Of a DNA stretch of 64,000 bases, positions 24,628 through 34,953 are shown piece after piece. Position 1 is the stretch's first letter. Each line of letters opens with the position of its first letter. Made by a program: the position numbers and the translations under genes. The notes below the pieces were generated by a model. The model saw only the letters and a list, made by a program, of their open reading frames with translations. It was not told where the DNA came from and ran no database searches. Source of the stretch: Acanthamoeba lenticulata (Eukaryota; Discosea; Longamoebia; Acanthamoebidae); assembly GCA_002179805.1 (NCBI GenBank), contig NAVB01000431.1, positions 1-64,000 of the forward strand, written 5' to 3'.

Positions 24628-24944
24628 TTCGGCTGTGTGTCGTGTGAACAAAAATTTGGACCAAATCTGACGATTCTAATCACCCCTTCCTTCACTAATT
24701 CAGCTCGTTGTGCATCAATTGGTGCTCTCCAAGAGCAAGACCCAAGAAGTGCACTCTTTGTTCGAATCTAGCTTGCCTCGCCACGTGCACAATCTTTTGC
24801 TTTTCCTCTGTTTTCTCAACCGCAGGCAAACCGTTTTTTCTTGCCGCTTCTACGGTGCGTCAAGATGAGCGTGGCCAGGCAAGTGCTCACTACAGAGCCT
24901 CAGTCGAGCAACTGCACCGCCAGGTTGACGATTTCGATGCCGCA

Positions 24945-26162
24945 CTAGAGGAAAGCGCCACCAAGTTTGGTAAGTTTCAGCTGCCTTGTTCCTTGGAGGA
25001 GGTGCAAACGTACGGCGTTAATGCCCCTCTCGATGCGGAAGTAGCCGTCCTCGCCCCAGTCAGGTCCCCAACTGCACCACCAAGACAGTAAGTCAACACA
25101 CCGTCTGGGCCTTGTGCAAAGGGAAAGGGAACCTGTTGATGCCGATCCAGTACGGGACGCCGCCCTCCAGACCCCAGCCGATGATGGACACCACATGGTT
25201 GAGCTGCGGCGAAATGTTCTCGCACTTCAGAATGCCTGATAGGCGGCCACGTCAAAGTGAGTCTTCTTCAACCCCTCCCTACCCCCCGCCTTGTGAAGGC
25301 GCTACCCGAGGTGTAGGTCTCCAGCGGGATGCCATCGATGTAGGCCATCACCGGGCCCACCTGGTGGACAACAAGGAGCGCTTCTCATCAGAAACAAACA
25401 AACGAGACAAAGTGAAGGAGCTCGACGAAGAGGAGAGACGCACGGTCGAGAGGGTGTGCTGGATGGCGGCCACGCCCTTGACCTTGTTGAAACGGGCGCG
25501 CAGGGGCTTCAGCGGGCTGCCGTCAGCGCAGCGAGCCGGGCATGTCTTGACGGGACTGCACAGCAGCACCGCGGCAAAGGGGCGTTGTTGCAGTTGTTGT
25601 TGTTGTGAGTTGCAGAGGTTCCTTGCAAGGGTTGCAGTGCCTCACGCACCTGGGCAGGCACGACGTGTTGACCGAGCCGTTGAACTGGAGCCAGCTGAAA
25701 ATGGCGGACATGTCGGCACCGCCACATCCGCCGCAGCTCGAGCAGCATGCTTGAGGGTAGGACTTGGACAACTGCACGTACGAGCCATTCTGTAGCCGCC
25801 CCTCGCCCACAGTGCCTTCAACAACCAAGCGAAAAAAGAATGAAATGGGAGGGAAGGGGAGGGAAGGGCAAAATCTATACCGCCATGCAAGCAGCCACGC
25901 CCATGTCGAACAGGCCCTCGAGGAGGCCTTCCTCCTCACTGCACAAGATTAAAGAAAAGTATATCTTGTAAGCGTGCAGTGAGCCTTTGGGCAAATCAAA
26001 GTGTTACCAGGCGTTGCTATCTTGCACAGGCGGGATGCAGTGGGGGTAGGCCTTGCGCAGGTCATAATGGGTTGGGGCCTGCGGCAACGGGAGCACAGAA
26101 GCGGCAACTGCGCTTACGAGAGCCAGTAGGCAGACCACGAGCAGCGAACAACAGCTTTTCAT
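24945..26162 (-). CDS. Papain-family (C1A) cysteine-protease homologue lacking the catalytic Cys region
   Basis: The signal peptide (MKSCCSLLVVCLLALVSAVA) starts at 26162. It is followed almost directly by HYDLRKAYPHCIPPVQDSNA, the mature N-terminus of cathepsin B-like enzymes, so the propeptide is very short. Downstream are GCGGADMSAIFSWLQFNG (the GCNGG motif), VGPVMAYIDGIPLETYTSG, LNHVVSIIGWGLEGGVPYW (His) and INSWGPDWGEDGYFRIERG (Asn). The last motif is assembled across an intron. At the nucleophile, the spliced sequence reads QDSNACEEEGLLEGLF instead of Q-x-C-G-x-C-W-A-F. The Cys present aligns with the structural Cys, and the catalytic Cys-Trp plus several residues are absent. It is either a pseudoprotease or has an unusual splice. 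It could be a scaffold or inhibitor-like protein. Confidence 0.75.
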
Positions 26163-26304
26163 CTTGTTGTTTTGTTTGTTTAGACGCAGATGCATGTGGA
26201 GTGAAAGGGGGGCGACATGCTGTAGTGGACACCACCCAATCGGATGGGGTAAGCTTTCTCCAACTCTCTTTCCATATTGTTTCATTTTATTTGTGATCGC
26301 TTCT

Positions 26305-27237
26305 TCATTTTGACTGCGCACCTTCATCGAAATCGGTGCTACAGGTGATGTCCTTCCACTCCTCAATCAGCGCAAGAGACGACTCGCACTTGGACTTGAT
26401 GATGTCGTAGCAGTCCCGACCCAGGGCCAGCCGAGGAGGGATCTCGGTGCGTCCGGCCGCCATGCCGGTCAGCGTGAGCACGTCGACGATGCGCTGGGCA
26501 GCCTTGGCCGGATCGCCTTGTTGCTTGCCGTGGAAGGACTTGTGAAAGTGTCCGATGGCGCCGGCGGGCGTCTCGTCGTAGTCGGCGATGTGTTTCTGGG
26601 CGGCGATCAAGTTGGTCTCTTGCTGAAGGAGTGCAGTACGGAGTACGCCTGGCGCGATCACGCTGACCGTGATGCCCAGCGGGGCCACTTCGCCTCGAAG
26701 CGCCTCCGCAATGCCTTCCAAGGCGAACTTGGTGGAGCAATAGAGCCCGACGCCTGAGAAGCCCTTCCAGCCTCCGCCACTGCTGACGAGGGCGATTACG
26801 CCAGATCGGCGCTCGCGCATGTGCGGCAGGAAGGCGCGGGTGACGTTGAGGAGGCCAAAAACGTTGGTGTTGTACTGGGCGAGCGTCTCCTCCGGGCTTG
26901 CCGCTTCGATGGCGCCCTCAAGGACATATCCGGCGTTGTTAACCAGCACGTCCTCTCTGCCATAGACCGACACAGCGCGCTGGGCGAGGGATTCGAGCTG
27001 GCTGAGTGGCCAAGTGACGTCGAGTTCGAGTGGATGAGCTCCGGCCTCGGCCAGATCAGCGAGCTTGGAACCGGAGCGGGCCGTGGCAATGACCTTGTCG
27101 CCGCGCTTCAGGGCGGCAAGGACTAGCTCCTTGCCAATCCCGGAAGAACAACCCGTGATGAGCAACACTTTCTCCTCGTTCTGGTCTTGGTGCTGCTTGT
27201 GTTGCGACATCGTGAAGCTTGTGTACTGTGCAGACAT
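26305..27237 (-). CDS. Short-chain dehydrogenase/reductase (SDR), intronless
   Basis: This is a single exon of 310 residues. It shows the classical SDR fold in order: LITGCSSGIGKELV (TGxxxGIG nucleotide motif), LELDVTW, LVNNAGYVLEGAIE (NNAG), ALVSSGGGWKGFSGVGLYCSTKFALEG (catalytic Ser, Tyr and Lys in YCSTK), then IAPGVLRT. These enzymes use NAD(P)H to reduce or oxidise a carbonyl or alcohol; the substrate is not readable. The ATG at 27237 is used, although an internal ATG nine codons later would give a more usual N-terminus. Most neighbours have several introns and this gene has none, and its sequence looks bacterial-type. That fits either lateral acquisition or retroposition, neither of which is proven. 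Confidence 0.9.
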   Translation of the reverse strand: MSAQYTSFTMSQHKQHQDQNEEKVLLITGCSSGIGKELVLAALKRGDKVIATARSGSKLADLAEAGAHPLELDVTWPLSQLESLAQRAVSVYGREDVLVNNAGYVLEGAIEAASPEETLAQYNTNVFGLLNVTRAFLPHMRERRSGVIALVSSGGGWKGFSGVGLYCSTKFALEGIAEALRGEVAPLGITVSVIAPGVLRTALLQQETNLIAAQKHIADYDETPAGAIGHFHKSFHGKQQGDPAKAAQRIVDVLTLTGMAAGRTEIPPRLALGRDCYDIIKSKCESSLALIEEWKDITCSTDFDEGAQSK

Positions 27238-27589
27238 TAGCTATACTCCAGGTTTTGAGGCGGTAGGAAGTAACCCGTTGGCTTGCATGCAGCTTTTTAT
27301 TTCAAACGAATTGGTGTAGCGCCTATTTCAGTTCAGCATATCAAAATAATTGGTTCTTTGGTGCTTTTCCTTTGCTGCTGATTGGGCCGGGTGCGTTTTT
27401 ATCTCCAACCGGAGCATCCGCAACATGTACCCATTGGGATGCAGTGTAGGAGCATTGCCTGTGCTTGATGCACCACGCAAGCACGTTGACCCAGTTGGGC
27501 CCACAATCGCTGGGAGCTTCCTACTCTTCCAGCAGACGTTGAAGTAGATGATCTTTTCATAAGCTAGTGAGCTTCATCTTGCAGCTATG
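27238..27589. other. Spacer upstream of the SDR gene
   Basis: No gene is supported. The region is less GC-rich than surrounding coding DNA and probably contains the SDR promoter plus decayed flanks of the adjacent ankyrin pseudogene. Confidence 0.4.
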
Positions 27590-27950
27590 CGGTCAGGCGA
27601 GGCCACCTGGATGTGCTCCAGTAGGACGAGTGGACCTGTGCCTGGGCGACTAGGAGAGCTTTCCTGGTATGGCCGCGATCCCGTGGGCCGGCACGCGTGC
27701 CAACAGCTGCCCGTGGGACAAGATGACCTGCAGTGATGCTGCCGGGAGAGGGCACCTCCACATACTCCAATGGGCGCCAATGGCTGTCCATGGGACGAGG
27801 ATACCTGCAGCGAGCACGGGGCATCTTGAGGTGGTCCAATGGGCGCGCCAAAATGGCTGCCCTTGGTATGAGACGACCTGCTTCTGGGCGGAGGACGGAG
27901 GCCACCAGGAGTTGCTGCAGTGAGCATGCGAAAATGGCTGTCACATCAAC
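27590..27950 (+). pseudogene. Degenerate ankyrin-repeat gene fragment (GHLEVLQWAR-NGCPWDE type)
   Basis: At least four decayed repeat units can be read by moving between frames. They are RGHLDVLQ then DEWTCAWA near 27597-27650, NSCPWDKMTCSDAAGRGHLH near 27701, STGHLEVVQWARQNGCPWYE near 27816-27868, and GGHQELLQ followed by TGA, then ACENGCH. Between units the frame shifts: the unit after HLHILQWA continues as ANGCPWDEDTCS one frame over. A Trp codon of the QWA motif has become TGA. No single frame spans the array. The intact family is an ankyrin variant with Cys-Pro-Trp and Thr-Cys positions that is abundant in some amoebae, oomycetes and large DNA viruses. The host family is known; its origin here is inferred. 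Confidence 0.75.
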
Positions 27951-28097
27951 AATCACGACCACCTCATCGACGCGAGCTATTCTCACCAACAATCAGGTCA
28001 TAAAGCGAGCTCTGGGCTGCAAGCGTCTCGGCAGCAGCAACAGCAAATTGGCAAACAATCTTCGTTTTGTTAAAGCATTTTACATGAACAGGGCGGT

Positions 28098-31000
28098 CTA
28101 GGAGAGCTTGCTGTCATCGCCCTCGTTGAGATCGATCACTAGTTCGCCCGGCGAGGGCTCCGCATCGGCACCATCAGAGTTGTCCGCCGTTTCCTCTTCT
28201 CGCGTCTTCCTGTTTTCGGACCGCGGCGACGTTCGAGCATCCCCATCATCCTCTTCTTCATCTTCTATCTCCTCCACCGTGGCCGGCTGCTGCCTGATGC
28301 TTGCGCTGGTGGTGTTGACGGGCTCCTCTTGAGGCGCACCTTCGTCCTCCTCGTCACTGCTGGCGACCTCCTCGATGATGACCTCGGAGATGTGATGCTG
28401 TTGCTGCTGCTGTTGTTGCTGTTGCATGTGCTGATAGGCCAGCGCGGCCAACGAGGCGCCCGGCACCGTGTGGGAGCCGCGCCGTCGCTGGAACGGCTTC
28501 TTGTGCACATACGACGGGAAATTGGGCAGGTTGAAGCTGCTCAGGAGCGAGCTCACGCCCTCATCCGAGTTGCCCAGCGATGCCGACGAGGACGACGACG
28601 AGAGCGACGGCGGCGACGCCGCCTTGGACGACGGTGTTGGCGGGGCCGCCGCCGGGTCGGCGTCCGTGGTGGTCCGTTCGGCGGCGTTGCTCAAGTTGGC
28701 CGAGGCCAGATGGGCAAACAGGTTGGACAGCTGGCCGCGGCCCTCAGCAGCAGGCCCGCCGGCGCCATCACCGTCGCCGCCGCCGTCGGCAGCCACCGCC
28801 GAGTCCGCGGCCGCGTCGGCCGCCAAGGCCGCGTAGCGTTCCAACAGAGCGGACAGGGCCGCCGGGCCGCCGGGAACTCGCGGCGGCCGACGCTGGGCGG
28901 CCAGGTGGGCCGCCCGGAGGCCGACGGCGCGCGACCAGACGTCGAAGCGCTCGTCCCGCGGAACGTAATAGCTCCACTCGCTCACGGCCTTGCCGAGCGT
29001 CGACAAAAACTTGGTGCGGAGGTTGCGGTGCTGGAGCTCGACGCCGAGGAAGGCGGCGTAGATCTTCTCCAGCTCGTTCATCAGCAGCTTCTGGTTCCAG
29101 TCGCCCTTGTTGACCTTCTTGGAGAAGGTCGAGAGGAGGAAGGCGCTCTTGATCTCGTCGTAGCGCTGCGTGAGCCAGTCCATGTCCTCTCGCCTGAGGC
29201 TCACGTCGGACGAGAACACGCGGAAGCCGCCGCGGTCCATCAGCTCGCGCAGGGGCTCGTCGCCCAGGCCCACGATGTCCTCGATCCGTCGGAGGAGCGC
29301 CACCTTGTCGGCCCGCTCGGCCGCGGCGGCCGGGTCCGGGTCGGACTCGGGCTCGGCCTTGATCGCGGCGGCGCCGGAATCGTCCTTCTCGAGACTCGAG
29401 CCGAGCCACACGAGCGCGTTGTCGATGACGTGCTCCGAGTGCTTGACAGCAAACTTGTCGACGATGGCCGGATGGAGCTCGAGCGAGACGCCGAAATAGT
29501 CCTCCAGCTCGCGTCGCCGCCGCAGCCGGTCCTCGCCCTGGAGCAGCAGATGCAGGGCGCCAGCGGGCTGCTGCTCCCCGGTTGGTTCGCGCTTCACGAC
29601 TCCGTTTTCGCCCGTCGACGCCGCCACGAGGAGCGCGCCGTCATCGTCCTCGTTCTTCTTACCCTTGGCTGTTGTTGGTGTGTGTAGCGGCCGCACGAGG
29701 GAGAAAGGCCCGACATATTTGGCATAGTCAGCCACAAAATCCATAGAAATTTCGCTTGGAATGCTTAGCGCATGTGTTCGTGTGTCGTCAAGTCGATGAC
29801 GATGGTGTGAGTGTGAAGTCACGCACGCACCAGCTGCTCGGTTGCCCTTTGGGGTCCACCACGGGAAGCCGATGGCGTTGAGTTTCTCATAACGATCAGC
29901 GGCCAGCTGACCTGTTCCGACGAGAGGAGAGGACACGTTTTAGCATTCGACACACTTGACCCAGATATGGTCCACCATGTAGCACGACGAAACACTGTCT
30001 ATGACAATAACGCCCGTCACGCTTCGAAACGTTCGAAGAGGTTCTGCGGATTTTTTGGGGGCGAGGTACCTTTGGTGTGGAGGGCCTTCTGGTTGTTGAC
30101 CCAGATGCGGAGGCTCGCGTACTCGCCGCTGGCCGGGACGGCAAAGTGGCGGTGCTTCTCCCTGAACTGGAGCAGCTCCTCGAAGCGCTCCTCCCAGGGC
30201 CGCACCGTGCGCCGTCGTTTGCTGCTGCTGCTGCTGCTGTTGTTGTTGCCAGAGTACTCTGTGAGCTCTGCTCCGGCGCTGTCCACCAGCACCATGGCCT
30301 GCCCACACGTTGACGTCGTCGTGGGCTGCGTGAGGCTGTCGCCCCGCCTGCGCTTGCGCTTGCCCGAGTTGCTGCCGCTGGCGCTCATAGACGACTGCGG
30401 CGGCGTCGAGACCGGCGACGTGTTGAGTGACGACGTCGACTCGCCCCGGCCCAGCACGGCGTTGATCTGGTGGCCAGAGGAGGTGAAGCCCGCCGAGACG
30501 TCGCCGCCCAGCAGCGAATGCTCGGCGCTTGCGGAGCCTCCGCCGGCGCTCGCCGTCATCGCGGCCAGCGAGGGCAGCGCCGGCATGACGAGCGGCGCCA
30601 TCCCGGCGGCGGCAGCGCTGCCCAGGAAGCTGCTGGTGGGCGGGGGCAGGAGCCCCATCCCAGCCAGGCCCGCCAGCGTCCAGTCGTGGGCGCCGCCGCT
30701 CACGCTGTTGCCGCCGCCGAGCGCCTCGCGGCGCTGGCGCTCGACGGTGGCCCGGAGGGCAGCAAACTCTTCCTTCTCGGCGTCGAGGCGCTGGCGCTCC
30801 TGGGCCTGGCGATCGCGCTCGGCCTCCCAGGCGCGCATGATGTTCTCGATCTCGACGCGGATGTTCTCGATCTCCTGCTTGTCCCGCTCGATGACGTCGC
30901 GGGCCAGCTGCAGCTCGGCGTCGGCGCGCTCGCGCTCGGCCCGCAGGCCCTCGTCGCCCTGGTCGCGCTGGATGCCGAGCAGGGCCTCGCGGCTGCGCGC

Positions 31001-31771
31001 CAGCCGCTCGTTCTCGGCGGACAGGGCGTCGCGCTCGGCGAGCAGCCGCTCGTACGCGGCGGCCCGCTTCTGGAGCTCGACACGCAGCTGGTCGCGCTCA
31101 CGCTCGGCCTCGGCCCGCTCGGCGTTGACGCGCTCGAGCGCCTCCTTGAGCACCTGCGTCTCGCCGGCGGTCATGCTGGCCATGATGCGGAGCTCGCGCT
31201 CGATTTTGAGCCGCTCCGCCTCGATCTGCTGCCGGTAGCGCTCCTGCTCGCGCTGCTGCAGCTCGAGCGCCTCTTTCTCGCGGTGGATCTCCTCGGCCTC
31301 GCGCTGCTGCTCGGCCCGGACCTTCTCCGCGGTCAGCCGCTCCTCGGCCAGGAGCCTCCGCTCCCGCGCGATGGCGTCCCGCTCGTGCTGGCGCTCGCGG
31401 TCGCCCGTCCACAGCCGCAGGCTATCGGCGTCCTCGAGCCGGCCGTCGGGCGGCGAGCCCGCCGGCGAGGCGCTGCAGCTGCTGCGCCGGCGTCGGCGCT
31501 CGGCCTCAACGGCCTCTCGCTCGCGCTGGATGCTGTCCCGCTCGCGCTCAATCGCTTGTCGCTCGCGGTCGATGGCCAGCCGCTCCTTCTCCATGGCCTG
31601 GATGAGGTAGAGCTGTTGCAGGACCTGTGCGTCGGCGCCGCCAAACGGCAGCATGGCCTGCGGCACTGCCAACGTCACCGGCGGTGGAGGCTGTGCTGGT
31701 GTGCTGGCGTCTCCTACTCCTTGTGGATGTGCCCCAGTGGGCCCACGCAGTGGTGTCCCCAGGCCGTTCAT
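28098..31771 (-). CDS. Long coiled-coil protein with a helicase-associated (HA) domain and acidic Ser/Gln-rich C-terminus
   Basis: The start is MNGLGTPLRGPTGAHPQGVG at 31771. A highly charged Glu/Arg coiled coil of roughly 330 residues follows (about 31620-30720). Next come a Ser/Gly linker with a basic GKRKRRRGD nuclear-localisation-like patch, then WEERFEELLQFREKHRHFAV plus SLRIWVNNQKALH. The domain is completed across an intron by ADRYEKLNAIGFPWW. This W..R..EL..F...H.H..V..LG.WV..QR pattern is the HA domain (PF03457), common in bacteria and protists. The last large exon (29745-28098) encodes a helical segment (DWLTQRYDEIKSAFLLSTFS) and a Gln-rich, very acidic tail. The function is unknown; the charge pattern and nuclear-type patch hint at a nuclear protein. 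The link between the HA exon and the last exon is probable, not certain. Confidence 0.68.
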
Positions 31772-33286
31772 CTGTCTGACCGCTGGTGTTGGGGGAACTG
31801 GCGGTGGCCCTGTTGTGGGCCTGTGTGTTTGGTGGAACTCGCGAGGGTGAGAGCGAAGTGACGAACCAGCACGCACGAAAGCCGCGCCGCGCGGGGTGAG
31901 CCAAGGCACGAGCTGCCGGCAAAAAAAAGGCCGGCACAAAAGGCTTTCGCCATAAAAAGAGAAAATTTGAATAATTATCAACAAATAATCGACGCGAGTG
32001 GAGGAGCAAAAGAGCTCTCTGTCGACATGCCATTGGCGGGCGACTGACGTTGTTGCGCGTGAGAAGCACGTAGGAGGCCTTAGCGAACAACGTGTGTGCC
32101 CGCTTTGAGAACAATCGGGGGGCGGCAGCAACAATAGCCGCAGGTCGCGACCTCCCGCAGGGACAGGACACCCTAACACTAAGGGGCTGGCTGCCGGGAA
32201 TGCGATGATGGGAAGGGATTGGGGGCAGACAAGTCTTTAGTGCCACACGCACCTCGTGTTGGTACGGGGGCGGGGCTGGGCTTGAGTCACTTCAAGTTGT
32301 GAGTGCAGGGCCTGGGGGCGCGTAGAGAGAAAGCACAGCGAGTGAGCGTACGTCACTAGACCGTTTTTCGGTTGGCACATATCCAAAAGTGCTGGGGGAA
32401 GACGAACCGTAGAGGTGGGATGCGAGTGTTTGGAAGAGGGGGAGGGTGAATATATAAATAAAGATGGAGCTGGATGCCGGCTAAAATGATTCAGAACAAG
32501 AACGACGCGAGGTGCTTGGTCTGCGGCAAGTGCCACACCAGGGCCTGCCTGTAGTGTAGTTGGTGGGGGAAAATTGAGAAGAAGAGACTGGACGCTGTAT
32601 CTTGTCTCGCGGAGAACGTGAAGCCGGAATGTGTTGTTGCTTACTCTCCTGCCAGGCACCATAACATTCCGCCTTAACATTGTCCTTTTTACGACCAGCA
32701 CGACAGTTGACAGTTCTTCCACCACCGTTGCACGCTGTGTGCGGTGAAGAGCTTCCCCTAAGATTTCTACCAACTTCACCATCGATGTTTATTTCATGTA
32801 TCTCGGCAATGTTGGCCGAAAATGCGCAATAATAGTTGACATATTTGCACCACGACCGCGCACGTGACGAGAACATACTTGCTTCCGCTTTGCCTATTGA
32901 AAAGTCGTTGGTTCAGCAGTCAGGACGGGTACTTCGGGGGGTTGTTGATGCTGACCGGTCACCTGTCCACCAGCTCTGTTCGCAAGCACATGTCAAGCAA
33001 GTCAAGAAAACAGTGCCGCCAGCAACAACAACAAGGTCCACCCGCCGACCTGTCCCCACGGCCCACCAGGATCCCAACATCTTGTCGAGGCGGTCCACGC
33101 CATGTTGCCTTTGACCATGACATGCCCACCAGGGTATCGGCGAGACCTGACGTCATCCGCGGCCCGCGGCAGCCACGCCATTTGTGGAGTCGCCACTTTT
33201 CAATCGTGTGTGTGCGATGTGTTGTAGGGTGAACCTCCTTCGGTTGTTTACAGTGATCAACATGTTCTACTTCTTGCGCACAGTGG
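31772..33286. other. Large spacer with a possible small unrecognised minus-strand gene
   Basis: No known family is seen. Between about 32876 and 32497 on the minus strand a frame reads INIDGEVGRNLRGSSSPHTA and then NCRAGRKKDNVKAECYGAWQ. A gtaagc donor and a ctacactacag acceptor (around 32550) join it in phase to ALVWHLPQTKHLASFLF and a stop. This could be the 3' part of a short gene whose upstream exons lie near 33000-33250, or decayed sequence. The rest (31772-32230) should hold the promoter and 5' UTR of the coiled-coil gene. Confidence 0.35.
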
Positions 33287-34868
33287 CTACGGTCCGTAGA
33301 GAAAGAGGTCGCCGGTGCGGGCCTCGCCATCAAAGCCGCCAAACAGGACGAAGCGGCCGCCCGCAAGCCCCGCACCCGCCAGCCAGCCTCGCGGTGTGGG
33401 CCTGTGGGGGTTCGCCCTCCGCGTCGTGAGCTCCGGAGCGAGGAGGGGAGCTCGGGGATACAGCAAGAACCCAGAAGAAGAAGAAGAAGAAGAGGCAGCG
33501 GTTGTACTACCTTTCCTCATGTTGTTGCCTGGTCCACGCCTGGCTCTTGATGTCGAATACGAACGTCTCGTCGCTGTAGTCGCCCGCTCCTGCGTGTCCT
33601 TGCGCCGCTTTTTTAAACAAACAGGCGGCCAGATGGGAAAGATCAGGAAAAATACGAACGACCACATCACGTCATAGGGACCCTTCTTCATCAAGGGGCG
33701 CGGGGCCTCTTATGTGTGTGTGTACGTACAGGGATCAACCTCGCCGCCAAAGAGGAACAGGTGATCGTCGAGCACGGCGCACGCCGCTACACTGCGCCCC
33801 GTGGGGCGATCGCCCTGGGCAGCCACAGCCTCCCACTTGCGCGCGCTCAGGTCGTAGGCCCAGAAGTCGTCCAACTCGCGCCCGTTGAAGCCGCCTGTAG
33901 TCGCCCAAGCAGTTCCCAGTTTTGAGCGCTACACGAAACGGACAAGAAACACACGAAACCAGTTGTGATGGCCTGGAGAAGGAGGAGGAGGAAGAGGAGC
34001 TGACCGTAGACGTAGACCTTGTCCGCGGTGGCAAAGAGGGCGGGGCCGCCGCGCACGGACGGGCCGCCCGACTGAGGCTCATGCGCGGCCTGGTGGGGCA
34101 GCTCCTCCCAGGTCTGCTTCTCGGTGTCAAAGACGAACAAGTCGTTTTGCCGCCCGTCCGCGGCGCAGCCGCCAAAGACGTAGACGTGCGGGCCGTGGGA
34201 GGCCATCACGTGATAGCTGCGGGCGCTCGGGCCGCCGCTGGCTTCGATCTGCCTCCAGCGGGCCGTGCTGGCATCAAACTCCCAGAAGTCGCCTGAGGCA
34301 GCGATGGTGGGGATGTTGAGGTCGGAGCGTCAGTCGTAACGAAAGGCAAAGGCCGCTGGGCCTTGCCGAGGAAAGAGGTGCGTGTACCGAGCGAAGTCTC
34401 CTGCTGGTCTACGCCGGTGCGTCCGCCAAACACGTACATCTTGTTCCCCACCGAGGCCGCAGCCTGGCCCACCCTAGAACACGCCAATGTGGTGGCGGCA
34501 AGTGAGTGGGGGAAGGAGATGAAAGTGTAGAGCTTGTTTATGTCCAAGAGGGAAGTGCACTACCGAGCCGCGGGCGCTGGGTGGTCGGGCGCTGAACCAA
34601 TGCGCGTCCAGCTTGCAGACGCAATGTCGAGAACGTGGACGGCATTGTCGATAGGGTGGCGAGGAACGTTTTCGCCGCCGAACATAGCGACTTTGTCACC
34701 GTCGAGGGACACGATGCTGCCGGTTTCACAAGCTGCGTGAGCAGAAGCGCAGCTGAAAATCTATGTAAAAAGCTTTTACCTGTGCGAGCTGCGGCCAAGC
34801 GGCAGATTTCCCCCTTGGCTTTCAGTCAGGTTACGCCAACGGTAAACGGGACACTTGTGGGCAGCCAT
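33287..34868 (-). CDS. Kelch-repeat beta-propeller protein
   Basis: The start is MAAHKCPVYRWRNLTESQGG at 34868. Exons encode five to six kelch blades, each with a GG doublet and a spaced aromatic: VAMFGGENVPRHPIDNAVHV, MYVFGGRTGVDQQE, VYVFGGCAADGRQNDLFVFD then TWEELPHQ, GGFNGRELDDFWAYDLSARK, HLFLFGGEVDP, and RFVLFGGFDGEARTGDLFLY at the end. No BTB, F-box or other effector domain is visible, so the protein is a stand-alone propeller of the Rab9-effector/acyl-CoA-binding-associated kind. Propellers of this type act as protein-binding platforms. The gene is divergent from the RBM5-like gene, with 85 bp between start codons. Confidence 0.85.
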
Positions 34869-34953
34869 CCGTGTGAGCTTGGGAACTGGTAAGTGAGTTC
34901 TTTTTTATAGCGCAATGAGAAAGAATAAATAATTCCAACTGTCGACACAAAAC

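Noticed and set aside
28329..29687. Plus-strand open frame of about 450 codons, Arg/Gly/Val-rich
   Set aside because: Antisense shadow of the coiled-coil/HA gene's last large exon; composition is typical of a reversed GC-rich exon and there is no family match.
30470..31861. Plus-strand open frame of about 460 codons, Leu/Ala-rich
   Set aside because: It mirrors the Glu/Arg coiled-coil exon on the minus strand, where heptad-like composition is clear.
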